A DNA stretch of 39,501 nucleotides from Phycisphaerae bacterium (GCA_030432595.1 JAUIGU010000036.1:1-39501); one strand, 5' to 3'; shown: positions 15,627 to 23,805, numbered from the stretch's first letter. A program made the numbers and translations. The notes: generated by a model from the sequence alone, not told the origin.

Positions 15627-15836
15627 TTACTCCATGGCATCCTTGACGGCGTCGGCGGCGTCGTCGGCCGCGTCCTCGACAGCATCGGCGCCGTCTTCCA
15701 TGGCGTCCTTGGCGTCATCGGCGGCGCTTTCGATCGCGTCACCGGCGCCCGCGGCGGTGTCCTCCGCCTTTTCGCAGGCCACTACCGACAGCGTGAACAC
15801 GCCCATCGCCAGCATCAGGAGCATCTTCTTCAGCAT
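15627..15836 (-). CDS. Small Ala/Asp-rich lipoprotein, 69 aa
   Basis: Starts MLKKMLLMLAMGVFTLSVVA followed by Cys: a short lipoprotein signal with lipobox VVAC. The mature part (about 47 residues) is an amphipathic, acidic helix of repeated ADDA/EDAADDAADAVKDA units and ends DAME. It resembles entericidin-size lipoproteins and LEA-like helices in composition only. The expected location is the periplasmic face of a membrane. A TTG two codons upstream could also initiate. The gene is monocistronic with its own strong terminator, which suggests high expression. The 270 bp upstream hold no other gene I can support. Confidence 0.75.
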   Translation of the reverse strand: MLKKMLLMLAMGVFTLSVVACEKAEDTAAGAGDAIESAADDAKDAMEDGADAVEDAADDAADAVKDAME

Positions 15837-16107
15837 GATCAACCAACCTTTCCTTCAAACGCGGCCTGTCGGCCGGAAACACGCAATATCCCGCAGGGGG
15901 ATCGGTTACACCCCGACAGCCCGCTGCACAACGGGCCCCAGCATATCAGCGTCCCGCCCCCGTGACAGCAAAAGGTAAACCGGGCAAGCCCGATTCTGCG
16001 AAAAAAACGCCCGCAGCCACCCCAAACCCGCCAATTCTACATCTCGCAGACATTCCGACCCGATCGACCAGACCCACCGTGGCGTGCGGGACGCGTTCCA
16101 TCAGGAC

Positions 16108-16917
16108 TCACGCATCATCCAACGCCGGCGGCCCGTACCGCCACGCCCACTCCGTCCGGCGGATCCACGGGTTCCACCACTGCGCCGGCTTGCCCCAGTC
16201 CTGCCAGTGCAACGCCAGGTCACACACCGGCTCGACCGTCGCCCGGCTCGGGGTCTTCACCGCCGCGTTCACGGCCTCCAAAAACCCGTCCGGTTTCTGC
16301 TGGCACGACGCCACGCTGCGCAACATCCACTTGTGGTACGGGAACAGCACTCGGTTGTGCGCCAGCACCAGCCGTGACGCCAGCGCGACCGCGCGCTGCG
16401 TGGTCCACAGCATCAGGTACGCGTCGCCGCGCTTCTCCGCCTCGCCGGCGTACCAGCGGATGCCTTCGAGGTGACACGCGAGTTGCATCACCTTCTCCGC
16501 GTGACCGGCCTCGGGGTACGCGGTGATGCGCTCGATCAACGCATCGAGTTTTTCTTGGTCGTCGTTGTGTTTCGTCCACGGCACGATCGCATTCGAGAAC
16601 GACGCCCGATACGCTTCGCCGGCGTGGTCCGCCGCCTCTTCCAGCAGCCCCCACGTCACGCACTTGAGGTCGAAGTACCCGCCGTCCCAGTCGCAATGCT
16701 CGCCGACGGGTTTAAAAACAAGGTCGTCGCGTTTGAGCCGGGCCGCCATCGCGTCGTCGTTGATGAGCAGGTGCCCGTCGAGGTCGCTCTCGGGCCGGCC
16801 CCACCCCTTGGTCAGCGACCCGGCGATGACCAACGCGACCGCTTCGTCGGTTTGTTCCAACTCCGGGATCAGCGACGCGATCGCGGCTTCGTGGTGGGGC
16901 CAGAGTTTTGCGAACAT
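16108..16917 (-). CDS. Nucleotidyltransferase-fold protein
   Basis: 269 residues from ATG 16917. The N-terminal VIAGSLTKGWGRPESDLDGH (about residues 31-50) carries the GS...D-x-D signature of the polymerase-beta/MNT nucleotidyltransferase fold. A helical C-terminal domain (LACHLEGIRWYAGEAEKRGD, LVLAHNRVLFPYHKWMLRSV) resembles substrate-binding bundles of kanamycin/lincosamide-type nucleotidyltransferases and DUF4037-like proteins. It may transfer a nucleotide to a small molecule or protein. I see no antitoxin partner: the upstream neighbour is the Fe-S carrier beyond a terminator. The substrate cannot be named. Confidence 0.7.
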   Translation of the reverse strand: MFAKLWPHHEAAIASLIPELEQTDEAVALVIAGSLTKGWGRPESDLDGHLLINDDAMAARLKRDDLVFKPVGEHCDWDGGYFDLKCVTWGLLEEAADHAGEAYRASFSNAIVPWTKHNDDQEKLDALIERITAYPEAGHAEKVMQLACHLEGIRWYAGEAEKRGDAYLMLWTTQRAVALASRLVLAHNRVLFPYHKWMLRSVASCQQKPDGFLEAVNAAVKTPSRATVEPVCDLALHWQDWGKPAQWWNPWIRRTEWAWRYGPPALDDA

Positions 16918-16956
16918 GGATGTGTGAACTCCTGAGTCGACGGGCACCTTACGAAA

Positions 16957-16985
16957 GAAGCCCACGCCGTGACGGCGTGGGCTTC
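16957..16985 (-). terminator. Terminator hairpin after the A-type Fe-S carrier gene (GCCCACG family, copy 2)
   Basis: A perfect 14-bp inverted repeat GAAGCCCACGCCGT / ACGGCGTGGGCTTC with a single central base. It starts 27 bp past the stop codon and is followed on the minus strand by TTTCG. Confidence 0.7.
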
Positions 16986-17011
16986 GGGAGTGACCGGGTT
17001 TGGTGAAAGCC

Positions 17012-17344
17012 TCACGCGCTGAACGACGACCCACAGCCGCAGGTGCTCGTGGCGTTGGGGTTGTTGAACACGAAGCCGCGGCCCATGATCTCGTCTTTGA
17101 AGTCGATGTTCGTGCCGTTGAGGTAGAGGTACGACTTCGGATCGCAGACGATGCGGATGCCGTGCTGCTCGAACTCTTCGTCGTTGTCACGGAACGTCTC
17201 GGTCAGGTCGAGCAGGTACGAAAAGCCCGAGCACCCGCCGCCCTTGACGCCGACGCGCAGGCGGACATTCTCGGCGTCCAACTCCTGCTGGGTGATGATC
17301 TGCTGGATTTCCTTGGCGGCGGTCTCAGAAAGCGCGATGCCCAT
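17012..17344 (-). CDS. A-type iron-sulfur carrier protein (ErpA/SufA/IscA family)
   Basis: 110 residues. Accepts Fe-S clusters from the SUF scaffold and passes them to apoproteins. All three conserved cysteines are present: Cys38 in GGGCSGF, and Cys102 and Cys104 in STCGCGSS. Other family blocks are LRVGVKGGGCSGFSYLLDLT and DFKDEIMGRGFVFNNPNA. Length is normal. It is divergent from sufB across 339 bp, so one regulatory region could serve both. SufA is the natural name by context, but sequence alone does not separate SufA from ErpA. Confidence 0.93.
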   Translation of the reverse strand: MGIALSETAAKEIQQIITQQELDAENVRLRVGVKGGGCSGFSYLLDLTETFRDNDEEFEQHGIRIVCDPKSYLYLNGTNIDFKDEIMGRGFVFNNPNATSTCGCGSSFSA

Positions 17345-17353
17345 GGCAAGCCT

Positions 17354-17680
17354 CAGGGTTCGGGGAACAGGGAAAAGGGAACAGGGCTAGCCGCACCCGC
17401 ACGGGTGCGGCCCCCGCCAGACACTCAACCCCACGGAGGCGGTTGAGATTCCCTCGCAACAATGGTAGTCGGCCCAGGCCGCGGAAGCTACACTGTCCCG
17501 CTGGCCATCTGTGCGGGCGGCCAACTTTGCGGGATGCGATGACGCGATCGTGGCCGGTGATACGCCGCCCCGGGTGTACCTGACCGCCCGCCGCCGATCG
17601 CCACGCCCCCGGGCACCCGTCCGCGAAGGCCCGCCGCCAACCCCGCCCCCTGTTCCCGTTCCCCCGATCCCCGGACCCCG
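17354..17680. repeat. Short-period inverted arms flanking the suf divergent promoter region, element E
   Basis: The left arm (17354-17386) holds GGGGAACAGGGAAAAGGGAA. The right arm (17641-17680) holds CCCCCTGTTCCCGTTCCCCC and ends three bases before sufB. The arms are separated by 254 bp that must contain the divergent promoters. The right arm lies where the sufB ribosome binding site would be, and no purine-rich SD is visible there. Confidence 0.6.
17390..17411. repeat. Perfect 10-bp palindrome GCCGCACCCG-CA-CGGGTGCGGC
   Basis: It lies just inside the left arm of element E, upstream of the A-type carrier gene. It could be a protein-binding site or an isolated REP-like unit. No U-tract follows. 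Confidence 0.5.
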
Positions 17681-17683
17681 ACG

Positions 17684-19213
17684 ATGACCACCACCGCCGA
17701 AGTCGCCGCCATCACCGAAGAGCGCCGCGAATACAAGTACGGCTGGACCACCGACATCGAGCAGGAGTTCGCCCCGCCCGGGCTCAACGAAGACACCGTC
17801 CGCTTCATCTCCGCCAAGAAGGGCGAGCCCGCCTGGATGACCGACTGGCGGCTCAAGGCCCTCAAGCACTTCGAAAAGATGGACGAGCCTGACTGGGTCT
17901 TCCTGCCCTACGTCTACCCGCCGCCGGACCTGCAGGGCATCTCGTACTACGCCGCGCCCAAGAAAGCCCCCGAATCCCTCGACGAGGTCGACCCGGCCCT
18001 GCTCGAAACCTACGAGAAGCTCGGCATCTCGCTGAGCGAAACCAAGGCCCTGCTCGGCATCACCGACGCCGCACCCGCGCAAGCCGTGGCTGAGGAGCAA
18101 AGCGGCGAAGGCTCGGATGCACCTTCCGGGAGCCGGCAGGTCGCGGTCGATGCCGTCTTCGACTCCGTCTCCGTCGCCACGACCTTCCAGAAAGAGCTCG
18201 CCGACGCCGGCGTGATCTTCTGCTCGATCTCCGAAGCCATCCGCAACCACCCCGAGCTGGTCAAGAAGTACCTCGGCAGCGTCGTGCCCTACGCCGACAA
18301 CTACTACGCCTGCCTCAACTCGGCCGTGTTCTCCGACGGCTCGTTCGTGTACGTCCCGAAGAACACCCGCTGCCCCATGGAGCTGTCCACCTACTTCCGT
18401 ATCAACGCACGCAACACCGGCCAGTTCGAGCGCACGCTCATCATCGCCGACGAAGGCGCGGAGGTCTCGTACTTAGAAGGCTGCACCGCCCCGCAGCGCG
18501 ACGAGAACCAGCTGCACGCGGCGGTGGTCGAACTCGTTGCCGAGAAGGACGCAAAGATCAAGTACTCGACCATCCAGAACTGGTACCCCGGCGACGAAGA
18601 CGGCAAGGGCGGCATCTACAACTTCGTCACCAAGCGCGGCATCTGCAACGGCGACCGCGCCCACATCTCCTGGACCCAGGTCGAGACCGGCAGCGCCATC
18701 ACGTGGAAGTACCCCAGCGTGGTCATGAAGGGCGACGACAGCAAGGGCGAGTTCTACTCCGTCGCGCTCACCACGCTCAAGCAGCAGGCCGACACCGGCA
18801 CGAAGATGATCCACATCGGCAAGAACACGACCAGCACCATCGTGTCCAAGGGGATCTCCGCCGGCCGTGGCCACAACACCTACCGCGGCCTGGTCGAGAT
18901 GCGCAAGACCGCGAAAGACGCCCACAACTTCACCCAGTGCGACTCGATCCTCATCGGCGACCAGTGCGGCGCCCACACCTTCCCCTACGTCGACGTCCGC
19001 AACACCACCGCCACCGCCGAGCACGAAGCGTCCACCACCAAGATCGCCGAGGACCAGCTCTTCTACTGCACCGCCCGCGGCATCAGCGAGGAAGACGCGA
19101 TGAGCCTGCTGGTCAATGGCTTCTGCAAAGAAGTCTTCAGCGAGTTGCCCATGGAGTTCGCGGTCGAAGCGAACAAACTCCTGGCCGTGTCGCTGGAAGG
19201 CAGCGTGGGATAA
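17684..19213 (+). CDS. sufB: Fe-S cluster assembly scaffold SufB
   Basis: 509 residues. Scaffold subunit of the SufBC2D complex in the cytoplasm, where clusters form from SufS-derived sulfur. Conserved blocks: EEFAP-like [100 protein letters not shown] and [20 protein letters not shown]. The segment between ALLG and [16 protein letters not shown] carries about 25 extra polar residues ([20 protein letters not shown]...), probably a flexible loop. The ATG start follows the right arm of element E directly. It heads sufB-sufC-sufD. Confidence 0.97.
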   Translation: MTTTAEVAAITEERREYKYGWTTDIEQEFAPPGLNEDTVRFISAKKGEPAWMTDWRLKALKHFEKMDEPDWVFLPYVYPPPDLQGISYYAAPKKAPESLDEVDPALLETYEKLGISLSETKALLGITDAAPAQAVAEEQSGEGSDAPSGSRQVAVDAVFDSVSVATTFQKELADAGVIFCSISEAIRNHPELVKKYLGSVVPYADNYYACLNSAVFSDGSFVYVPKNTRCPMELSTYFRINARNTGQFERTLIIADEGAEVSYLEGCTAPQRDENQLHAAVVELVAEKDAKIKYSTIQNWYPGDEDGKGGIYNFVTKRGICNGDRAHISWTQVETGSAITWKYPSVVMKGDDSKGEFYSVALTTLKQQADTGTKMIHIGKNTTSTIVSKGISAGRGHNTYRGLVEMRKTAKDAHNFTQCDSILIGDQCGAHTFPYVDVRNTTATAEHEASTTKIAEDQLFYCTARGISEEDAMSLLVNGFCKEVFSELPMEFAVEANKLLAVSLEGSVG

Positions 19214-19221
19214 CCGGGAAG

Positions 19222-19354
19222 TATCCGCAGATTTCACAGATGGACGCAGATTCAAAATCGAAACGGCCATCCGTGACAACTGAGATCAGACTTTCCAGCA
19301 CTCAAAGTTGACATAACACGAAATAATCTGCGTACATCTGCGAAATCTGCGGCT
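19222..19354. repeat. Short-period foldback between sufB and sufC, element F (CGCAGATTT type)
   Basis: The left arm (19222-19252) reads TATCCGCAGATTTCACAGAT. The right arm (19324-19354) pairs with it at 28 of 31 positions. Units are about 10 nt apart. A 71-nt AT-richer loop separates them. The element fills almost the whole 152-bp intergenic gap. Confidence 0.9.
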
Positions 19355-19365
19355 AAACAAACACC

Positions 19366-20145
19366 ATGACCACACCCCTCCTCGACATCAAGAACCTCCA
19401 CGTCCGCCTCGAAGACGACCCCGCCGTCGAGATCCTCCACGGCGTCGACCTGCGCATCATGCCTGGCGAGGTCCACTCCATCATGGGGCCCAACGGCTCG
19501 GGCAAGTCCACCCTCGCCCAGGTCCTGGCCGGCAAGGAAGACTACGAGATCACCGAAGGCACCATCGCCTTCCAGGGCGAAGACATCACCGAGCTCGGCC
19601 CAGACGAACGCGCCAACGCCGGTTTATTTTTGGCGTTTCAGTACCCGGTGGAAATCCCGGGCGTCAGCGCGATGCAGTTCCTCAAGGCCGCCGTCAACGC
19701 GAAGCGCGTCGCCGAGGGCAAGGACGAGCTCGACGCCGCGCAGCTGCTCAAGCACTTCCGCGAGAAGGCCACGCAGATCAACGTGCCCTACGAAATGCTC
19801 AAGCGCAACGTCAACGAAGGCTTCTCCGGCGGCGAGAAGAAGCGCTTCGAGATCTTCCAGATGGCCGTGCTCGGTTCGGTGCTGGGCATCCTCGACGAAA
19901 CCGACTCGGGGCTGGACATCGACGCCCTTCGCATCGTCTCCGAAGGCGTCAACTCCATGCGCTCCGCCGACCACGGCTTCCTGCTCATCACCCACTACAA
20001 CCGCCTGCTCGAATACATCGTGCCCGACCACGTCCACATCCTCGTCAAGGGCAAGATCGTCAAGTCCGGCGGCAAAGAAGTCGCCCACGAACTCGAACAG
20101 ACCGGCTACGCCCCCTTCGGCGTCCACGAACCCGTCGGAGCTTAA
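19366..20145 (+). CDS. sufC: Fe-S assembly ATPase SufC
   Basis: 259 residues. ABC-type ATPase that drives conformational change in SufBC2D. Walker A GPNGSGKST is at 41-49. A Q-loop segment LFLAFQYPVEIPGVSAMQFL follows, then the signature FSGGEKKR and Walker B LGILDETDSGLDIDALR, followed by the H-loop LLITHYNRLLEYI. Length and all motifs are typical. It lies between sufB and sufD, separated from each by a foldback element (F and G), so co-transcription would pass through two strong hairpins. Confidence 0.98.
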   Translation: MTTPLLDIKNLHVRLEDDPAVEILHGVDLRIMPGEVHSIMGPNGSGKSTLAQVLAGKEDYEITEGTIAFQGEDITELGPDERANAGLFLAFQYPVEIPGVSAMQFLKAAVNAKRVAEGKDELDAAQLLKHFREKATQINVPYEMLKRNVNEGFSGGEKKRFEIFQMAVLGSVLGILDETDSGLDIDALRIVSEGVNSMRSADHGFLLITHYNRLLEYIVPDHVHILVKGKIVKSGGKEVAHELEQTGYAPFGVHEPVGA

Positions 20146-20165
20146 GTCCGAAACAACATGAGATT

Positions 20166-20246
20166 CACCGCGGAGATCGCAGAGGACCGCAGAGAATCAA
20201 GCCTGGATTCAAACCTCTGCGGCCCTCTGCGTCCTCTGCGGTGAGA
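20166..20246. repeat. Short-period foldback between sufC and sufD, element G (CGCAGAGGA type)
   Basis: The left arm (20166-20194) reads CACCGCGGAGATCGCAGAGG. The right arm (20215-20246) pairs at 25 of 29 positions. The period is 9-10 nt and the loop 20 nt. It ends 16 bp before the sufD start. Confidence 0.9.
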
Positions 20247-20262
20247 TGCCTTCTCTCGGACC

Positions 20263-21618
20263 ATGACCATGACCCTCGCCACCGAACCGCATAAACTCGA
20301 CGCCGTGATCGACACGTCGCGCGACATCCCCGAGTGCCAGAGCTGGCTCAACCCCTTCCGCGATGCCGGGCGGGAGGCCTTCAACCGCCTCGGCTGGCCG
20401 GACCGCCGCAACGAGTCCTGGCGCTTCACCAACCTCGACGCGCTCAAGGCCACCAACTTCGTCTCCGCCGTCGACGACGCGGACATCTCCGCGAACACGG
20501 TCGGTGGGTTCGCCATCCCCGAACTCGACGATGTCACCCTCGTCTTCGTCAACGGCCGGTTCCGCGAAGACCTGTCCGACGCCCCCGACAAGCTCGCGAA
20601 TAAGCTCGGCACCAACGTCACCTGCTGCCGGCTCACCGAGGCCATCTGCCAGCACCGCGAGTCCATTGAGCCCTTCATCGGCAAGCTCACCGCCGACCCC
20701 GACGACGTCTTCACCGCGCTCTCCAACGCCTCCGTCGAAGACGGCGTGTTCATCCGCGTGCCCCGCGGCGTCACCGTCGACACGCCCGTCCACATCCTCA
20801 GCATCGCCACGGAAACGGATGAGCCGGTCGCAACGCACCCGCGCAACGTCATCGTCGCCGAGGAGGGCGCCCACGTCACGGTGCTCGAGCACTACGTCAC
20901 CACCAGCGACGACGCGGTCTACCTCAACAACGCCGTCACCGAGGTCTTCGCCGACGCCGAGGCCGTGGTGCACCACTACCTGCTCGAAAAAGAGTCCGAG
21001 TCGGCGTTCAACGTCTCGTCGCTCTTCGCGCACTTGGCCGAGCACGCGGACGTGCACAGTCACACTGTGCTCCTAGGCGGCAAGCTCGTCCGCAACAACG
21101 TGCTGCCCACCCTCGCCGGCCCCCGCGCCCACTGCCTCATCAACGGCCTGTACGTCGGGCACGGCGACCAACACCTCGACAACGCCATGCGCGTCAACCA
21201 CGCCGCCCCCGACTGCGACTCCCGCCAGTTCTACAAGGGCATCCTCAACGACCAATCCCGCGGCGTGTTCACCGGGCGCATCATCGTCGACCAGGTCGCC
21301 CAGCGCACCGACGCCGTGCAGAGCAACCGCAACATGCTGCTCAGCGACGACGCCCGCGTCAACGCCCGGCCGCAACTCGAGATCTACGCCGACGACGTCA
21401 AGTGCACCCACGGCTGCACCACCGGCGCCGTCGATCCCGAAAACGTCTTCTACTTCATGTCGCGCGGGCTGAGCGAAGACGTGGCGAGGGCTATGCTCAT
21501 CTACGCCTTCGCCGCCGAGGGCTTCGGCCGAATGGAACTCGCCCCCGTCCGCCAACTCCTCGCCGCCGAGATGATCGCGAAGCTGCCCAAGGCGCAGGGG
21601 TTGAGCATTGAGGTGTGA
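20263..21618 (+). CDS. sufD: Fe-S assembly protein SufD
   Basis: 451 residues. SufB paralogue and partner in SufBC2D, needed for iron entry. Blocks: GWPDRRNESWRFTNLDALKA near the N-terminus, then the beta-helix core with VFIRVPRGVTVDTPVHIL, ADVHSHTVLLGGKLVRNN, GDQHLDNAMRVNHAAPDCDS, QFYKGILNDQSRGVFTGRII and DDVKCTHGCTTGAVDPENVF, and the C-terminal helices (YFMSRGLSEDVARAMLIYAF). The first ATG (20263) is followed two codons later by another ATG; either may be used. Typical length. The stop codon overlaps a GTG (GTGA) that could couple the next small gene. Confidence 0.97.
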   Translation: MTMTLATEPHKLDAVIDTSRDIPECQSWLNPFRDAGREAFNRLGWPDRRNESWRFTNLDALKATNFVSAVDDADISANTVGGFAIPELDDVTLVFVNGRFREDLSDAPDKLANKLGTNVTCCRLTEAICQHRESIEPFIGKLTADPDDVFTALSNASVEDGVFIRVPRGVTVDTPVHILSIATETDEPVATHPRNVIVAEEGAHVTVLEHYVTTSDDAVYLNNAVTEVFADAEAVVHHYLLEKESESAFNVSSLFAHLAEHADVHSHTVLLGGKLVRNNVLPTLAGPRAHCLINGLYVGHGDQHLDNAMRVNHAAPDCDSRQFYKGILNDQSRGVFTGRIIVDQVAQRTDAVQSNRNMLLSDDARVNARPQLEIYADDVKCTHGCTTGAVDPENVFYFMSRGLSEDVARAMLIYAFAAEGFGRMELAPVRQLLAAEMIAKLPKAQGLSIEV

Positions 21619-21635
21619 CCGGGCGAGTACTTGTC

Positions 21636-21884
21636 ATGACGAAAGCCGGCACCATAAAGATCGCCGATTGGGCTTTCTGGACAATCGTGCTCGCGGGCAT
21701 CGCCGTCTTTGGGCTTTTGGTTTTCTGCCACTTTCGTGATGACGTGGCCAGCGATTACCCGCTCATTGACACAATCGGAGCAGTTGCCATTGTCGGCTGG
21801 CTCATGATGTCGCTTTTGATTCTTGTAATTCAGGACCGGGCAGACTCGAAGGACCAAAAGCAACCGCACTCGACGACAAAGTGA
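21636..21884 (+). CDS. Small hypothetical protein with two TM helices
   Basis: 82 residues from ATG 21636; a GTG at 21615 overlapping the sufD stop would add seven. Two hydrophobic helices (FWTIVLAGIAVFGLLVF and IGAVAIVGWLMMSLLILVIQ) are separated by an acidic loop, with a short polar C-terminus. No family recognised. The base composition is visibly less GC-rich than sufD and sufS. It converges tail to tail with the next minus-strand gene (2 bp apart). The pair interrupts the suf cluster and looks like an insertion. Confidence 0.55.
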   Translation: MTKAGTIKIADWAFWTIVLAGIAVFGLLVFCHFRDDVASDYPLIDTIGAVAIVGWLMMSLLILVIQDRADSKDQKQPHSTTK

Positions 21885-21886
21885 CC

Positions 21887-22351
21887 TCATTTCACCCGGA
21901 TCGGCTTGGACCGATCTTTGCGAGGTGAATCGTCAATGTAATCCCATCGAGGATCATCGCTAGTCATTTCTTCCCAGCTCCCATCGTCGGAATAACCCGT
22001 CTTGGGAACGCTGGTTGAATACCTTTCGAGCCTCAGATCACAGGCTCCACACTTGACGTACTCCGACCCGCCGAAAGCGTGGTTCCCGTCGGCATCCTCG
22101 CCGTCCCAAATCCCGCCACCGAGCGATCGGATCGCGAACTGGTGGCATCGCGGGCACTGTTGAAGAACCGGCAACGGCACATGCGTCTTTCGCTTCTCCC
22201 GGATCCAACCATTGTCTTGGAACCACCAATGAAGCCTAAATGCTATTGCGATGAACGCAACCAGTACGAAAAAGACCGCCAGCGACACGACAACTAGCCC
22301 CGCCATGATCCAGAAAAACCATTGAATCATATTTTCCAGGTTTTCCAACAT
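21887..22351 (-). CDS. Membrane protein with zinc-ribbon-like CxxC pairs
   Basis: 154 residues. One or two hydrophobic helices at about 9-37 (FFWIMAGLVVVSLAVFFVLV). A cytoplasmic or periplasmic domain follows with CPRC (about 67-70) and CGAC (about 103-106), the spacing of a zinc ribbon. The C-terminus is acidic (DDGSWEEMTSDDPRWDYIDD). Lower GC than the flanking suf genes. No family recognised. It lies antisense to the operon direction between sufD and sufS, so sufS needs its own promoter or a read-through transcript. Confidence 0.6.
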   Translation of the reverse strand: MLENLENMIQWFFWIMAGLVVVSLAVFFVLVAFIAIAFRLHWWFQDNGWIREKRKTHVPLPVLQQCPRCHQFAIRSLGGGIWDGEDADGNHAFGGSEYVKCGACDLRLERYSTSVPKTGYSDDGSWEEMTSDDPRWDYIDDSPRKDRSKPIRVK

Positions 22352-22396
22352 AAACGCCTGCGCCTTGTCGGTTTCCTGCCCTACTAGGATACCGCC

Positions 22397-23689
22397 ATGT
22401 CCCGAATCCCCAATCCTGCCGCATCACCACCGTCGCTGGATGTCGACGCCCTCCGCGCCCAATTCCCCGCCCTGCACCAACAGGTGCACGGCCACCCGCT
22501 CGCGTACCTCGACAACGCGGCGACGTCGCAGAAGCCGCAGGCCGTCCTCGACAAACTCGACGACTACTACCGGCGGTACAACGCCAACGTCCACCGCGGG
22601 CTGCACGCGATGGCCGAGGAGGCGACCCGCGCGTTCGAGGACACCCGGTTCAAGGTGTCGCGCTTTATCGGTGCGCCGTCGCCCGAGTCGTGCATCTACG
22701 TCCGCGGCGCGACCGAGGGCATCAACCTCGTCGCCAACGCCTGTCGACAACCCGGCAACCCGTTGTCGCTGAACGCCGGGGACACCGTGATCGTCTCGCA
22801 CATGGAGCACCACTCCAACCTCGTGCCCTGGCAGATGGCGTGCGAGGCGACCGGCGCGACGTTGGCCGTGATCCCGATCAACGACGCGGGCGAACTCGAC
22901 ATGGACGCCTTTGCGTCGATGCTCGATGAATCCGTGAAGCTCATCTCCGTCGTCTGGGTCAGCAACGCGCTGGGCACGATCAACCCGGTGCGCGAGATCA
23001 TTCGCGCGGGCCATGCCGTGGGCGCGAAAGTCATGCTCGACGCCTGCCAGGCCGCGCCGCACCCCACCCACCCCGAGCATGAGAGCTTCTATCCCAAACT
23101 GAACGTCGCCGACCTGGGATGCGACTTCCTCGCGTTTTCCGGGCACAAGATGTTCGGGCCCACGGGCATCGGCGTGCTGTACGGCAAGCCCGAGCTGCTC
23201 GCCGAGATGCCGCCGTACATGGGCGGCGGGGAGATGATCAAACGCGTCACGCTTGAGAAGACGACCTACGCCGACCCGCCCCACCGCTTCGAGGCCGGCA
23301 CCCCGCACATCGCCGGCGTCGTCGGGCTCGGCGCCGCCATCGATTTCATGAATTCGCTCAACACTGCGGCGGTCGCGCAGCACGAGGCCGACCTGCTCGC
23401 TTACGGCACGCAACGCCTTCTCGACATCGACGGCCTGCGCTTGATCGGCACCGCCAAACACAAGGCGTCCATCCTGTCCTTCGTCGTCGACGGCGTCCAC
23501 GCCTACGACCTGGGCCCCGTGCTCGACCGGCACGGCGTCGCCGTCCGCACCGGGCACCACTGCGCCGAGCCCGTCATGGACCGCTTCGGCGTGCCCGCGA
23601 CCGTCCGCGCGTCGCTGAGCTTCTACAACACGCGCGCCGAGATCGACCAGCTCGCCGATGCGCTCATCGCGGCGAAGAAGTTTTTCTGA
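22397..23689 (+). CDS. sufS: Cysteine desulfurase SufS
   Basis: 430 residues. PLP enzyme that takes sulfur from cysteine as a persulfide for SufB. The PLP lysine is Lys251 in SGHKMFGPTG. The active cysteine is Cys389 in RTGHHCAEPVMDRFG, the class II (SufS) form. Other blocks: YLDNAATSQKPQAVLDKLDD, NVHRGLHAMAEEATRAFEDT, MEHHSNLVPWQ and FEAGTPHIAGVVGLGAAIDF. An N-terminal extension of about 20 residues is Pro/Ser-rich. No sufE or sufU follows; a REP doublet lies in the convergent gap with xylA. The 45-bp gap upstream holds no clear promoter. Confidence 0.96.
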   Translation: MSRIPNPAASPPSLDVDALRAQFPALHQQVHGHPLAYLDNAATSQKPQAVLDKLDDYYRRYNANVHRGLHAMAEEATRAFEDTRFKVSRFIGAPSPESCIYVRGATEGINLVANACRQPGNPLSLNAGDTVIVSHMEHHSNLVPWQMACEATGATLAVIPINDAGELDMDAFASMLDESVKLISVVWVSNALGTINPVREIIRAGHAVGAKVMLDACQAAPHPTHPEHESFYPKLNVADLGCDFLAFSGHKMFGPTGIGVLYGKPELLAEMPPYMGGGEMIKRVTLEKTTYADPPHRFEAGTPHIAGVVGLGAAIDFMNSLNTAAVAQHEADLLAYGTQRLLDIDGLRLIGTAKHKASILSFVVDGVHAYDLGPVLDRHGVAVRTGHHCAEPVMDRFGVPATVRASLSFYNTRAEIDQLADALIAAKKFF

Positions 23690-23717
23690 CCCCCGGAAGT
23701 TGGACTGACCCAAAATC

Positions 23718-23805
23718 GGGTGCCACGGTCGCTTGCGACCGTGTTTCTATTGGGCAATGTCGTGATTTCGCTTGGACGGCACGGTCGCAAGCGACCGTGG
23801 CACCC
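23718..23805. repeat. REP doublet (BIME-like) between sufS and xylA
   Basis: Two palindromic units, CACGGTCGC-TT-GCGACCGTG (23724-23743) and CACGGTCGC-AA-GCGACCGTG (23780-23799), face each other. Their outer flanks GGGTGCCACGGTCGC and GCGACCGTGGCACCC are perfect complements (15 bp). It sits exactly between two convergent genes. The first unit is followed by GTTTCTATT and may terminate sufS transcription. Confidence 0.85.
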
